A stretch of 64,000 nt of DNA from Faecalibacter sp. LW9 (GCF_034661295.1 NZ_CP141062.1:992001-1056000); one strand, 5' to 3'; shown: positions 53,436 to 63,301, numbered from the stretch's first letter. A program made the numbers and translations. The notes: generated by a model not told the origin, from the sequence alone.

Positions 53436-55757
53436 TTATTCTTCGATAATTAGTTCTTGCGGTTCTGGTGCATTATGATCAATTGATTCTCCTGTACCTT
53501 CAATAATATCATTGTTATGAACTTGTTGGTACTGATGGAATCCCATTAGTGATGAACAATCCCAACGTGAATCAATATCACTTGGTTTTTCAAACTTATC
53601 GCTTGCTAATACACCAAATGTATTTCCTTTCGCATAAACCGATTGCATATAATAAGCCCAAATAGGTAGGGCAGTAGCAGCACCTTGCCCCATGGCTGTA
53701 CTACCGAAGTGAGCTGCACGGTCTTCGTTACCAACCCAAACTCCTGTAACTAAGTTAGGTGTTAATCCCATGTACCAACCATCAGAGTTTTCATTGGTTG
53801 TACCTGTTTTACCAGCAACTTCTGATGTGATGTTATAACGTGTACGAATCCAAGATCCTGTACCACCGTCAGATACACCTTTCATCAAGTCGATCATTGT
53901 ATAGGCAACATATTCATTAACCACTTCACGTGTTGTTGGTGTATAGTCACGGATTACTTTACCTTGTTTATCTTCAATTCTTAAAATTAACTGAGGTTTG
54001 ATGTAAATACCTCCATTGGCAAATGCACTTAATGCACCAACCATTTCATATAACGACAAATCAGCAGAACCTAAGGCAATTGTAGGGTCTTTTGTAATTG
54101 GAGACTCTACACCTAAATCGCGACACATTTGGATTACAGCATCTTCACCTGTTTGCATAATCAAACGAGCTGCAACAACATTTGTCGATTGAGCTAATGC
54201 GGTTCTTAAAGATTGTGAACCTCCGTATCGTCCATTTGCATTACGTGGTGACCATTTTCCAGGGATACGATCATTTGAAATGGTATGACAAGGTGTTAAA
54301 CCTAATTGATTAATAGCTGTTGCATAAACAAATGGTTTGAATGTAGAACCAACTTGACGACGCGCTTGTTTTACGTGGTCAAATTTAAAATAATCCCAAT
54401 TGATACCTCCAACCCAAGCTTTAATTGTACCATCTTTTGGGTCCATTGACATTAAACCGGCTTGTAAAATGTGTTTATGATAAATGATGGAATCCATTAA
54501 AGTTTGATCTTTCATGTATTTAACACCATTCCAAGTAAAGAATTTCACAGAGTCTTTCGGTGTATTGAAAGCAGTTTTAATCTCTTCATCTGTACTTCCA
54601 TTCTCCTTCATTTTCTTATATAAATCAGTACGTTTTACCGCTTGATCTAATAAAGCATTACGTTTTGCATCAGTAATGTTATAAAAAGGAGCCAATTTAC
54701 GTCCACGTTGTTCCGCAAAGAATTTTTCTTGTAAACCTTTCAAATGCTTCTTAACAGCCTCTTCAGCCAATAATTGCATACGAGAATCTAAGGTTACGTA
54801 AATCTTAAGACCATCTTTATCTAAATTGTATGTTTTTCCAGTTTCTTTTTCATAATCTACTAACCAATCCTCAATCTCTTTACGAAGAGCTGTTTTGAAG
54901 TAAGCTGAGTATGTTTCATCCTGTTGAGTGATGTATTGACGATCAGTTACCAAAGGCATTGCTTTATATTCATCACCTTGAGCCTTCGTTAGTTTGTTGT
55001 ATTTCACCATTTGATCAATCACCAAGTTTCTTTTTTCTTTCGAAACTTCAGGGAATTTTAATGGGTTAAAAGCAACGGGATTTTGAAACATCGAAACTAA
55101 TGTTGCAGATTCTACAACATCCAATTCTTTTGTTGTTTTATTAAAGTAAACTTTTGCAGCAGACTCAATTCCTTTCGCTCCATAAATGAAGTCGAATTTA
55201 TTGAAGTACATTGCAATAATTTCTTCTTTGGTATATAATTTCTCTAATTGAACTGAAGTTACCCATTCTTTGATTTTTTGTAAACCACGTTTCATAACAT
55301 TAGATGCAGGATCTTTGGTATACAATTGCTTCGCTAACTGTTGGGTAATCGTTGATCCCCCTCCTGCTTCTCCTGCAGAAGTTACAGCACGCATTGCAGC
55401 TTTAGCATCAATTCCAGGGTGTGCGAAGAAACGAACATCTTCTTTCGCTAATAAAGCATCTACCAAATGAGGTGGTAAATCTTTATAATCGACAGGAGTA
55501 CGACGCTCAGTCTCAAAACGATCCAATAGGACACCATCTGAAGAAATAATTTCAGAGGATACATAAATGTCCGGATTTTCAAGATCACGTACATCAGGAA
55601 TTTCACCTAGCCATCCATTGGATGCAGCCCAAAAAGTACCTGCAATTCCTAACACGACAGCAAAAAATCCTAACCAAAGTAGTTTAACCATTTTCCCGAA
55701 AAACGAACCTTGTTTTTTCGACTGAGTTACTTTTTTAGTATTGTTTTTGTTTTCCAT
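53436..55757 (-). CDS. Bifunctional class A penicillin-binding protein (PBP1A type)
   Basis: A 773-residue peptidoglycan glycosyltransferase/transpeptidase. It has a basic cytoplasmic tail and one membrane anchor at about 24-46. The GT51 domain contains EDVRFFAHPGIDAKAAMRA and GGSTITQQLAKQLY. The transpeptidase domain has SxxK in VGSTFKPFVYA, SxN in AQSTNVVAA and KTG in EVAGKTGTTNENSDGW. It builds and crosslinks periplasmic peptidoglycan. Directly upstream on the same strand are gldH and ricT, a common arrangement in Flavobacteriia. Complete. Confidence 0.96.
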   Translation of the reverse strand: MENKNNTKKVTQSKKQGSFFGKMVKLLWLGFFAVVLGIAGTFWAASNGWLGEIPDVRDLENPDIYVSSEIISSDGVLLDRFETERRTPVDYKDLPPHLVDALLAKEDVRFFAHPGIDAKAAMRAVTSAGEAGGGSTITQQLAKQLYTKDPASNVMKRGLQKIKEWVTSVQLEKLYTKEEIIAMYFNKFDFIYGAKGIESAAKVYFNKTTKELDVVESATLVSMFQNPVAFNPLKFPEVSKEKRNLVIDQMVKYNKLTKAQGDEYKAMPLVTDRQYITQQDETYSAYFKTALRKEIEDWLVDYEKETGKTYNLDKDGLKIYVTLDSRMQLLAEEAVKKHLKGLQEKFFAEQRGRKLAPFYNITDAKRNALLDQAVKRTDLYKKMKENGSTDEEIKTAFNTPKDSVKFFTWNGVKYMKDQTLMDSIIYHKHILQAGLMSMDPKDGTIKAWVGGINWDYFKFDHVKQARRQVGSTFKPFVYATAINQLGLTPCHTISNDRIPGKWSPRNANGRYGGSQSLRTALAQSTNVVAARLIMQTGEDAVIQMCRDLGVESPITKDPTIALGSADLSLYEMVGALSAFANGGIYIKPQLILRIEDKQGKVIRDYTPTTREVVNEYVAYTMIDLMKGVSDGGTGSWIRTRYNITSEVAGKTGTTNENSDGWYMGLTPNLVTGVWVGNEDRAAHFGSTAMGQGAATALPIWAYYMQSVYAKGNTFGVLASDKFEKPSDIDSRWDCSSLMGFHQYQQVHNNDIIEGTGESIDHNAPEPQELIIEE

Positions 55758-55765
55758 TGTTATAA

Positions 55766-56245
55766 TTAATCAACAGCTTGATCAACAATCAAACTGATAT
55801 CTTCAATCCCTTTTAGTTTATCTGTTCTCATTCCGTGCCAAACTTTTAACTTGTAAGTTCCGGTATCTTTCACAGCTAAATTTTCACGAAACACCAACAC
55901 CATTTCTTTTGTATTCATTCCTTTACCAATCCATGTTCCATCCGGATTTGCAATGTAATACTGTAATGTATCGACCATTTCATTTCCTTTAGGATCAATA
56001 AATTTTGTAAACAAATACACATTGCTGTATTCGTAATCGGTATTATTTCTAAAAACAAATCCAAGATTTACTTTACCCAATGTGGAATCTTTTACATCAA
56101 AAGTGTACTCGATAGGTTTTTTGCTTCCCCATTCTCCTTTGAGATCTTTTGTTTCTTGGTAATAATGTTTGGATTCACAAGCGGTGAATAAAAACATTAA
56201 AAGCATTAAAAAACTACTGTTTCGGATGATCTGGTTTCGGTCCAC
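55766..56245 (-). CDS. gldH: Gliding motility lipoprotein GldH
   Basis: A 159-residue lipoprotein (lipobox LFTAC, Cys23, then ESKHYYQETKDLKGEW). Its VNLGFVFRNNTDYEYSNVYLF and LKVWHGMRTDKLKGIEDISL segments are typical of GldH. This lipoprotein is needed for gliding and the linked secretion apparatus in Flavobacterium. The start lies 32 bp inside the ricT tail. Other gld genes are not in this window, so gliding itself cannot be inferred. Placement between ricT and the PBP gene matches other Flavobacteriia. Confidence 0.92.
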   Translation of the reverse strand: MDRNQIIRNSSFLMLLMFLFTACESKHYYQETKDLKGEWGSKKPIEYTFDVKDSTLGKVNLGFVFRNNTDYEYSNVYLFTKFIDPKGNEMVDTLQYYIANPDGTWIGKGMNTKEMVLVFRENLAVKDTGTYKLKVWHGMRTDKLKGIEDISLIVDQAVD

Positions 56246-57788
56246 GATTAAATCTTTTTTTGTTTTTATTCTTAGGCTTTTGACCTTCAGAATTTTGCTG
56301 ATTCTGTGCAGGGTTAGCAGGGTTTGGCTGCTGTTTTGCTTGCTGATTCGCGTTATTCTGACTTATATTCTTTGGTTCAGCAATTGGATTCTGTCCTTGA
56401 TTTTGCTGAGGTTTGTTTTGATTTGGATTTCTGCGTTGTTGATTTGGGTTTTTCTTCTTTGCAGTTCCTTGTTTTGCACCCTCATTCGCTGGAACATTCG
56501 TTGTTTTAGCCTCAGTATTTTGTTGAGGTTTATTTTGTTGATTGTTCTGGTTTTGAGGTTTTTTCTTGCGATTATTCGGTTTACGATTATTCGAATTTTT
56601 CTCAGGATTATCAGTCGAAGCTGGTTTAGCTTTTGCTGGTTGAGAATTCGAATTGTTGGCACCTGTTTTCGCTTTGATGCGTTTACGTTTTGTATGTTCT
56701 TTACGTTCAAAACGTTCTAATGAGTTTTCTTCAATAACATCAGCAAAATTTGGTTTTGTATCGACTACATTCTTCGCTAATTCTTCTAATGAATCAGTTT
56801 TTTTGCCGGTTTTATTGATTTCTAAAAACTCTTGTACATCTTCGATCGAGAATTTGTACCATAAAACACTTCCTTTTTCGTAAGCAAACCACATTTCTTT
56901 TTTGAATACATCAATTTTTACACAATGTGCAAAACCTTTTTCAGTCTCAAATTTGCTTTCAATAGAAGGGAAATGATTCAATGCATCTAAATACGAATCC
57001 AATTCGAAATTTAAACAACATTTCAATTTGCCACATTGCCCGGCCTATTTCTGAGAATTGATCGACAATTGTTGGTAACGTGCAGCAGCAGTACTTACCG
57101 AACGGAAGTCTGTTAACCATGTAGAACAGCATAACTCACGTCCACATGAACCAATTCCTCCAATTTTAGCAGCTTCTTGGCGATAACCAATTTGCTTCAT
57201 TTCAATTCTTACCCCAAATTTACCAGCGTAATCTTTGATCAATTGACGGAAATCTACACGACCTTCAGTAGTATAATAAAAGGTTACTTTTGCACCATCA
57301 CCTTGGTATTCAACATCACAAATCTTCATTTCCAAATCTAGCTTTTTCGCCATGATTCGGGCATCGATCATTGTCTGTTTTTCTTTATCACGAAACTCTT
57401 GCCAAGTTTCAATATCTTTCTGATTCGCTTTACGATATACTTTTTTTACATCTTCAGCTTCCCATGAAAGATTTTTCTTTTTCATTTGGATTCTAACCAG
57501 CTCGCCCGTAAGCGTAACAATTCCGATATCATGTCCCGGAGTACCTTCAACAGCGATGATATCGCCTACGTTTAACGAAATTCCGTTTTCGTTTTTATAA
57601 TAGAATTTTCGATCGTTTTTGAATCGAACCTCCACAAAATTGAATGGCTGTTGACCATTCGGTAGTTTCATGTTCGATAACCAGTCGAAAACTGATAATT
57701 TACCACATCCATCAGTACCACAGGCACCGTTATTGTTACATCCTTTCGGAAGGCCACTGCTAGAAGTTCCACAAGATCCACAAGCCAT
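56214..57788 (-). pseudogene. ricT: RicT (PSP1 domain protein), interrupted by one in-frame TAG
   Basis: One frame of 525 codons runs from ATG 57788 to 56214, broken only by TAG at 57047-57045. The first part holds a Cys-rich start (ACGSCGTSSSG, CGTDGCGK) and the PSP1 domain (KICDVEYQGDGAKVTFYYTT, GSCGRELCCSTWL). Past the TAG the conserved AGQCGKLKCCLNFELDSYLD follows in phase, where relatives have leucine. One T-to-A change from TTG explains it. From about residue 360 the tail is Asn/Gln/Pro/Lys-rich and likely disordered. RicT is part of an iron-sulfur complex tied to RNA processing in Firmicutes. A TACCTTTG box lies at 57822-57815. Confidence 0.8.
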
Positions 57789-57814
57789 AACTTCTTATTT
57801 TTAAAATGACAACA

Positions 57815-57822
57815 CAAAGGTA
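57815..57822 (-). promoter_or_regulatory. -7 promoter box for ricT-gldH-PBP operon
   Basis: TACCTTTG on the reverse strand exactly matches TAnnTTTG, 26 bp before the ricT ATG. It is the third TACCTTTG box in the window (also before queD and der). Confidence 0.48.
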
Positions 57823-57877
57823 AAAAAAAAAAGTTCTGTTTTATGATTTATGTTACGTTGTCATTCGATCAGGCAAA

Positions 57878-58744
57878 TTAGCCGAAAATCTCAGTTAATG
57901 AATAGGTTTGGTCCAATCTAACTCCTTTTTCGGTCATTTTCAAGGTCGCTATTTCATGTTCGAAATCGTGCTCAAAGAATAATAAATATTCGTTTTCGAC
58001 CGCTTCAGTTAAAAATTTACCTTTTTCTTCGACAGTTAAAAGTGGTCGTGTATCAAAACCAATGACATATATCAAAGGAATATTCCCAATGGTCGGTATT
58101 AAATCGGCGATATAAACAATCTTTTTTCCTTTGTAATGAATAATCGGAATCATCTGTTTATCCGTATGTCCATTGACAAATAAAACTTCAAATCCTAATG
58201 GTGTTTCGATTAAACGATCTTCTCCTTCTTTGGGAACGGATAACATTTTCAGTTGTCCACTTTCCTTGAGCGGAAGGATATTTTCTTTCAAAAATGAGGC
58301 TTTTTCTCTAGGATTCGGATGCACTGCCCAATCCCAATGGGCATCATTGGACCAAAATGTCGCATTTTTAAATGCAGGTTCTAAGAATTCTTTGTTCTGA
58401 TTCCATTGAATTGCACCTCCACAATGGTCAAAATGCAAATGCGTTAAAAAAACGTCCGTAATATCATCGCGATGAAAACCATGCTTTGCTAAGGATAAGT
58501 CTAACGTGGCATCTCCAAATAAATAATAAAACGAAAAGAATTTAGCGTCTTGTTTATTTCCGATTCCTGTATCAATCAAGATTAAGCGATCACCATCTTC
58601 AATCAATAGACAACGCATCGCAAGATTGATTAGGTTATTAGCATCAGCGGGATTGGTTTTATTCCAAATCGATTTCGGAACAATTCCAAACATGGCTCCT
58701 CCGTCTAATTTGAAGAAACCTGTTTCAATAGAGTATAATTTCAT
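57878..58744 (-). CDS. MBL-fold metallo-hydrolase
   Basis: A 288-residue metallo-beta-lactamase-fold hydrolase. The metal-binding motif is FLTHLHFDHCGGAI, with further ligands in VLFVNGHTDKQMIPI and IVYIADLIPT, and FFEHDFEHEIA near the end. The N-terminal IDTGIGNKQD is typical of the YtnP/quorum-quenching-like and related hydrolases. The substrate is unknown. It ends 90 bp before the ricT start on the same strand, so it lies upstream of ricT but has its own spacing. Complete. Confidence 0.88.
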   Translation of the reverse strand: MKLYSIETGFFKLDGGAMFGIVPKSIWNKTNPADANNLINLAMRCLLIEDGDRLILIDTGIGNKQDAKFFSFYYLFGDATLDLSLAKHGFHRDDITDVFLTHLHFDHCGGAIQWNQNKEFLEPAFKNATFWSNDAHWDWAVHPNPREKASFLKENILPLKESGQLKMLSVPKEGEDRLIETPLGFEVLFVNGHTDKQMIPIIHYKGKKIVYIADLIPTIGNIPLIYVIGFDTRPLLTVEEKGKFLTEAVENEYLLFFEHDFEHEIATLKMTEKGVRLDQTYSLTEIFG

Positions 58745-58766
58745 TTTTGTGGTATATTTCTATGGT

Positions 58767-59126
58767 TTAAAAAATATCTTGATTTCGTTCGAGCATCAAG
58801 ATAGCGGTCTGAGGAACAATATAATATTTTTCATCTTCATACATAACCTCATAAGCATGTTTTAGTAAAAACACGGCTTCATCTCCTTCTTGAGCTTGCA
58901 ATGGGATGTATTTGATTTCTTGTTCCTTTTTCCAAGGCTCTTGGTTGTCATCAATCGAAATAGCATATCCAGGGCCTGTTCGAACAATTAGTCCGGTTTG
59001 AATTTCTTCTTTGGATTGAACACCCGGAGGTAAAAATAAACCTGATTTGGTACGATTGGTCTCTGATTTTGGTTTAATCAGAACTCTGTCTCCTACAATG
59101 ATTAAGTTTTTTATTTTCATTTCCAT
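58767..59126 (-). CDS. GroES-like co-chaperone paralogue
   Basis: A 119-residue protein with the GroES fold pattern: NLIIVGDRVLIKPKSETNRT, then SGLFLPPGVQSKEEIQTGLIV, and a C-terminal YIVPQTAILMLER. It is longer and less conserved than the GroES that partners GroEL, and no groEL is adjacent. Flavobacteriia commonly carry this extra GroES-family protein. It could modify chaperonin work or act alone. It starts with two close methionines; MKIKN (59120) is equally possible. It lies 22 bp before the MBL gene on the same strand. Confidence 0.82.
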   Translation of the reverse strand: MEMKIKNLIIVGDRVLIKPKSETNRTKSGLFLPPGVQSKEEIQTGLIVRTGPGYAISIDDNQEPWKKEQEIKYIPLQAQEGDEAVFLLKHAYEVMYEDEKYYIVPQTAILMLERNQDIF

Positions 59127-59188
59127 AACACGAAGATAAAAAATTACAATATTTTAAAATTAAAACACTATTATTCTATTGAAGACCT

Positions 59189-59196
59189 TAAATTTG
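59189..59196 (+). promoter_or_regulatory. -7 promoter box for gltX
   Basis: TAAATTTG matches TAnnTTTG and lies 24 bp before the gltX ATG. No TTG at -33. Confidence 0.42.
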
Positions 59197-59219
59197 CATA
59201 AAATTTAGATACTTAATCA

Positions 59220-60728
59220 ATGGCAAAAGAAGTTCGCGTAAGATTTGCGCCAAGTCCAACAGGTGCATTACATATTGGAGGAGTACGTACGGCGTTATAC
59301 AATTATCTTTTCGCAAAACATCATAATGGTAAATTCTTATTAAGAATTGAGGATACAGACCAAACACGTTATGTTGAAGGTGCTGAACAATATATTATTG
59401 ATTCATTAAAATGGTTAGGTTTAACTCCTGACGAAGGTGTAGGATTTGGAGGTGAATTTGCTCCATATCGTCAATCTGAACGTAAAGAAATTTATAAAAA
59501 ATACGTTGAGGAGTTATTAGCAAACGGAAAAGCATATTATGCATTTGATACAGCTGAAGAATTAGATGCAGCACGTACAAAAGCTGAAGAAAATAAAGAA
59601 ACATTCATTTACAATTGGTCAACTCGTGGTCAATTAAAGAACTCGTTATCGTTATCAAAAGAAGAAACACAAGCATTATTAGATGCAAACACACCTTATG
59701 TGGTTCGTTTCATTATTGATGATACACGTACAGTTTTATTGGATGATATGATTCGTGGTAAAATTTCGATTGATGCGTCAACGTTAGATGATAAAGTGTT
59801 ATTTAAATCTGACGGAATGCCTACGTACCACTTAGCGAATATCGTGGATGACCATTTAATGGAAATTACACATGTGATTCGTGGAGAAGAATGGTTACCA
59901 TCAATGGCTTTACACGAATTATTATACGATGCATTTGGATGGGAAGCTCCTCGTTTTGCACACTTACCATTAATCCTAAAACCAGAAGGTAAAGGAAAAT
60001 TAAGTAAACGTGATGGAGACAAACATGGATTCCCAGTATTCCCAATGGAGTGGGTAACAGAGGAAGGAACTGCAAAAGGATATAAACAAGAAGGTTATTT
60101 TCCAGAAGCGGTGATTAATATGTTAGCATTATTAGGATGGAGTTCAGGAACAGATAAAGAGATGTATACCATGGATGAATTAATCCAAGATTTCTCTTTA
60201 GAAAAAGTTTCTAAATCAGGAGCTCGTTTTTCTCCAGATAAAGCCGTTTGGTTCAACAATCAATATTTACAACAAAAATCTGCTGCAGAATTATTACCAG
60301 CTTTCCAAGATGTTTTAACTGCTGAAGGAATTGGAACAAATGATACTTTAGATACGCAAGTAATCGAATTATTAAAAGAGCGTGCAAACTTTGTAAAAGA
60401 TATTTTTGAACAAGGGAAATTCTTTTATGTTGCTCCAACAGCATATGACGACAAAGCAGCGAAAAAAGCGTTCAAAGAAGATTCAACTGAAATTTTAACG
60501 AAGTTTATTGACGTTTTAAATTCAACTGAATTTACAGCTGAAGCATTACACGATGCAATGGCTAATTTTGTAACTGCTCAAGAAATTGGTTTCGGTAAGA
60601 TTGGAATGCCATTACGTTTAAGTTTAGTTGGTGCATTACAAGGTCCAGACGTTCCAGTAATTATGGCGATGTTAGGAAAGGATGAAACAATTACTCGTAT
60701 CAATAAAATCATTGAAGTTTTAGGATAA
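59220..60728 (+). CDS. gltX: Glutamyl-tRNA synthetase
   Basis: A 502-residue class I synthetase. The HIGH motif is RFAPSPTGALHIGGVRTA, and the KMSKS counterpart is GKGKLSKRDGDKHG near residue 260. The four zinc cysteines of bacterial GluRS are absent, as in many members. It charges tRNA-Glu, and possibly tRNA-Gln if the organism uses the amidotransferase route (not shown here). Divergent from the GroES-like gene and followed by a terminator. Complete. Confidence 0.96.
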   Translation: MAKEVRVRFAPSPTGALHIGGVRTALYNYLFAKHHNGKFLLRIEDTDQTRYVEGAEQYIIDSLKWLGLTPDEGVGFGGEFAPYRQSERKEIYKKYVEELLANGKAYYAFDTAEELDAARTKAEENKETFIYNWSTRGQLKNSLSLSKEETQALLDANTPYVVRFIIDDTRTVLLDDMIRGKISIDASTLDDKVLFKSDGMPTYHLANIVDDHLMEITHVIRGEEWLPSMALHELLYDAFGWEAPRFAHLPLILKPEGKGKLSKRDGDKHGFPVFPMEWVTEEGTAKGYKQEGYFPEAVINMLALLGWSSGTDKEMYTMDELIQDFSLEKVSKSGARFSPDKAVWFNNQYLQQKSAAELLPAFQDVLTAEGIGTNDTLDTQVIELLKERANFVKDIFEQGKFFYVAPTAYDDKAAKKAFKEDSTEILTKFIDVLNSTEFTAEALHDAMANFVTAQEIGFGKIGMPLRLSLVGALQGPDVPVIMAMLGKDETITRINKIIEVLG

Positions 60729-60745
60729 TACTCTAACATATCAAA

Positions 60746-60786
60746 TAAAAAAGGCCATTGATTCTTAGGATTCAATGGCTTTTTTA
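60746..60786. terminator. Bidirectional terminator between gltX and the DUF779 gene
   Basis: An approximately 12-bp stem (GGCCATTGA side at 60753-60761 with TCAATGGCT at 60772-60780) with a 10-base loop and A/T-runs, between convergent genes. Confidence 0.78.
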
Positions 60787-60812
60787 TAAAACTAAAATAA
60801 ATAATGAAAAAA

Positions 60813-61187
60813 TTATAAGTTGATTTTTGTAGGTTCTAATTGCTCCAATTCATCAGGTTTAAAAATTCTGTAATTCACTTTAAATGTCCTTCCTAATGGA
60901 ACTTCCAAAGAGAATCCACCTGCACCAATAGCTTCGATCACATCCAATTCAAAATGTGCGTGTTTCCAATATTCAAAAAGATCTTTATCTACCCAAAACT
61001 CGCATTCTTCGATCGTTCCTATGCAAACATCTTTATAGCGTAGATAATATTCACCTTTCTTGAAACATTGGGGCTGCGTTCCTTCACAACATCCACCTGC
61101 TTGATAAAACATTAATTCACCGTGTAAATGTTTTAGTTCCTCGATGAGGGCTTTAGCAGTTGAAGTTGCATCTATTCTTGATATCAT
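60813..61187 (-). CDS. DUF779 protein linked to aldehyde dehydrogenase
   Basis: A 124-residue DUF779 protein. The conserved region HGELMFYQAGGCCEGTQPQC (vicinal cysteines, then a third) and ECEFWVDKDLFEYWKHAHFEL are characteristic. The family is usually adjacent to acetaldehyde or ExaC-type aldehyde dehydrogenase genes, as it is here (52 bp downstream of the ALDH gene). The biochemical role is not established; the cysteines suggest metal or redox chemistry, which is a guess. It is complete. Confidence 0.9.
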   Translation of the reverse strand: MISRIDATSTAKALIEELKHLHGELMFYQAGGCCEGTQPQCFKKGEYYLRYKDVCIGTIEECEFWVDKDLFEYWKHAHFELDVIEAIGAGGFSLEVPLGRTFKVNYRIFKPDELEQLEPTKINL

Positions 61188-61239
61188 AATCGATAAGATT
61201 AAAAGAAGGCAAAATGAGTTTGCCTTCCTAATTTATTAT

Positions 61240-62745
61240 TTAAAAGAATCCCATTTTTTTCTTGTTATAAGAAACTAACATGTTTTTTGCTTGTCGGTAA
61301 TGATCCAACATAATTTTGTGATTCTCACGCCCAATTCCGGATAATTTATAACCACCAAATGGAGCTCCTGCAGGATAATTATGATAGTTGTTTACCCAAA
61401 CACGTCCAGCTTGAATTGCACGAGGGATCTGATACAATTGATGAGCATCTCTTGTCCATACTCCAGCTCCTAAACCGTAGATGGTATCGTTTGCTATTTC
61501 AATCGCTTCTGCTTCATCTTTAAAAGTGGTTACAGCTAACACTGGCCCAAAGATTTCTTCTTGGAAGACGCGCATTTTATTGTGCCCTTTAAGAAGAGTC
61601 GGTTTAATGTAATAACCTGCTTCACATTCCCCTTGCAATTGATTTGCACCACCGCCAGTTAAGACTTCTGCACCCTCTTCTTTTCCTAATTCGATGTAAT
61701 TTAAAATTTTATCGTATTGAATTTGTGAAGCCTGTGCACCGATCATTGTGTCTGGATCCAAAGGATTTCCTGCTTTGATGGCTTTAACACGTTCTACGAC
61801 TCTTTCTAAAAATTTATCAGCAATTGATTCTTGTACCAATAATCGAGAAGGACATGTACAAATTTCACCTTGGTTTAAAGCAAATAATACTGCACCTTCA
61901 ATCGCTTTATCTAAGAAGTCATCGTCATGATCCATGACCGATTCAAAGAAAATATTTGGTGATTTTCCACCCAATTCTAAAGTAACAGGAATGATATTTT
62001 CAGTTGCATATTGCATTACATAACGACCAGTTGCAGTAGATCCTGTAAAGGCAGCCTTAGAAATTTTAGGGTTGGTTACTAATGGTCGTCCTAATTCAGA
62101 ACCAAATCCATTCACTACATTTACTACACCTGGAGGCAATATATCTCCAATAATTTCCATTAAAAACATGATTGAAATTGGAGTAGACTCTGCAGGTTTA
62201 AGAACAACACAGTTACCCGCCGCTAATGCTGGAGCCAATTTCCAAACAGCCATTAAAATTGGGAAGTTCCATGGGATAATCTGAGCTACCACTCCAATAG
62301 GTTCATACACAATGATAGAGACCGTATCTTTATCCAATTCATTTAAAGACCCTTCTTCTGCACGAATTACTGAAGCAAAGTATCTAAAATGATCAATAGC
62401 TAAAGGAATATCTGCATTTAAAGTTTCTCGAACAGGTTTACCATTGTCGTAAGTTTCAACTGCTGCAATATCTTGAAGATGTTGCTCCATTCGATCTGCA
62501 ATTTTGTTTAACAAAAGACTTCTTTCTGTAGGAGATGTTTTACTCCATGTTTGGAAGGCTGAGTAGGCTGCATCTACCGCAAGGGTTAAATCTTCTTCTG
62601 AAGAATGAGCAGCTTTTGAAAATACTTTTCCTGTTAGAGGTGTGATTACATCAAAGTACTTTCCATTTGTTGGTGCGGTAAATTTACCATTGATATAATT
62701 ATCATATCTCTCTTTTAGTTGTGGAAGGTTTACTAAGTTTCCCAT
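61240..62745 (-). CDS. NAD-dependent aldehyde dehydrogenase (ExaC/AldB-like)
   Basis: A 501-residue aldehyde dehydrogenase oxidising aldehydes to acids. The catalytic Cys is in [13 protein letters not shown] and the general-base Glu is in [14 protein letters not shown]. The cofactor loop is [19 protein letters not shown] and [12 protein letters not shown]. The long-form N-terminus begins [17 protein letters not shown], and the pairing with DUF779 fits the acetaldehyde dehydrogenases used in alcohol metabolism. The true substrate is not known. Complete. The 138-bp gap upstream of its start (to the tmRNA) is AT-rich and carries the tmRNA promoter. Confidence 0.95.
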   Translation of the reverse strand: MGNLVNLPQLKERYDNYINGKFTAPTNGKYFDVITPLTGKVFSKAAHSSEEDLTLAVDAAYSAFQTWSKTSPTERSLLLNKIADRMEQHLQDIAAVETYDNGKPVRETLNADIPLAIDHFRYFASVIRAEEGSLNELDKDTVSIIVYEPIGVVAQIIPWNFPILMAVWKLAPALAAGNCVVLKPAESTPISIMFLMEIIGDILPPGVVNVVNGFGSELGRPLVTNPKISKAAFTGSTATGRYVMQYATENIIPVTLELGGKSPNIFFESVMDHDDDFLDKAIEGAVLFALNQGEICTCPSRLLVQESIADKFLERVVERVKAIKAGNPLDPDTMIGAQASQIQYDKILNYIELGKEEGAEVLTGGGANQLQGECEAGYYIKPTLLKGHNKMRVFQEEIFGPVLAVTTFKDEAEAIEIANDTIYGLGAGVWTRDAHQLYQIPRAIQAGRVWVNNYHNYPAGAPFGGYKLSGIGRENHKIMLDHYRQAKNMLVSYNKKKMGFF

Positions 62746-62844
62746 AATTGTTTGTAATTTAGTATTTTAAAAACATTTAAATTTAATATTTAATATCTAT
62801 AAAATATGTTTACAAAAAGTTAATTAACATTGGTATAAAATTTG

Positions 62845-62852
62845 TAAGTTTG
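62845..62852 (+). promoter_or_regulatory. -7 promoter box for ssrA
   Basis: TAAGTTTG matches TAnnTTTG, 32 bp before the mature tmRNA 5' end. No TTG is found at the ideal spacing. Confidence 0.42.
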
Positions 62853-62883
62853 TCGTGGTTTGATGAAACTCAAATCAACTTAT

Positions 62884-63278
62884 ATGGGGCTGACTGGTTT
62901 TGACAGCAAGTCCAATGTGTAAGTAAGCATGCAGTGACATGTTGTGTACTCACTTTAATCAGGCACTTCGACTTTTTAACTGGCAACGAAGAGTACGCTT
63001 TAGCTGCATAATCCGAATTATAGTAGGATACGCCACGTCTATACAAGGTATAGAAGCTGAATATCCCTCAGAAGCCTTGACTTACGGCGTCTGATCAAGG
63101 GATACGGGAAAGTAAGAATAGGAACCCTAGTGCATCGGATGGGTTCCGAGATTTTAGATGATAAGCGGATGACAGAGTGTTTGTTCTCAGGATTCCGTCG
63201 AAAATTAAGAACAAACTAAGCATGTAGAAAGCTTATGTGTTGCTTGTTTGGACGCGGGTTCGAATCCCGCCAGCTCCA
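62884..63278 (+). ncRNA. ssrA: Transfer-messenger RNA (tmRNA)
   Basis: A one-piece tmRNA of 395 nt. Acceptor stem GGGGCTG at the 5' end pairs with CAGCTCC at the 3' end, and the T arm GGGTTCGAATCCC is conserved; CCA is not encoded. The coding part reads GGC AAC GAA GAG TAC GCT TTA GCT GCA TAA, giving a probable tag GNEEYALAA, the YALAA tail being universal. It rescues stalled ribosomes and tags the product for proteolysis. A terminator follows, and an integrase remnant lies just beyond, as expected for an ssrA integration site. Confidence 0.95.
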
Positions 63279-63301
63279 CTTTTTAATGGTTATTTAACCA
63301 C

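Noticed and set aside
56169-56720. Long open frames on the forward strand and in a second reverse frame across the ricT tail
   Set aside because: They are antisense or shifted readings of the low-complexity Asn/Gln/Lys tail; the translations are Leu/Ile/Arg-biased and resemble no protein.
56214-57047. Genetic recoding of TAG or TAA as sense codons to explain ricT and the IPExxxVDY gene
   Set aside because: TAG and TAA are used as ordinary stops throughout the window (for example the flippase gene and the 49437 gene), so general recoding is not supported.
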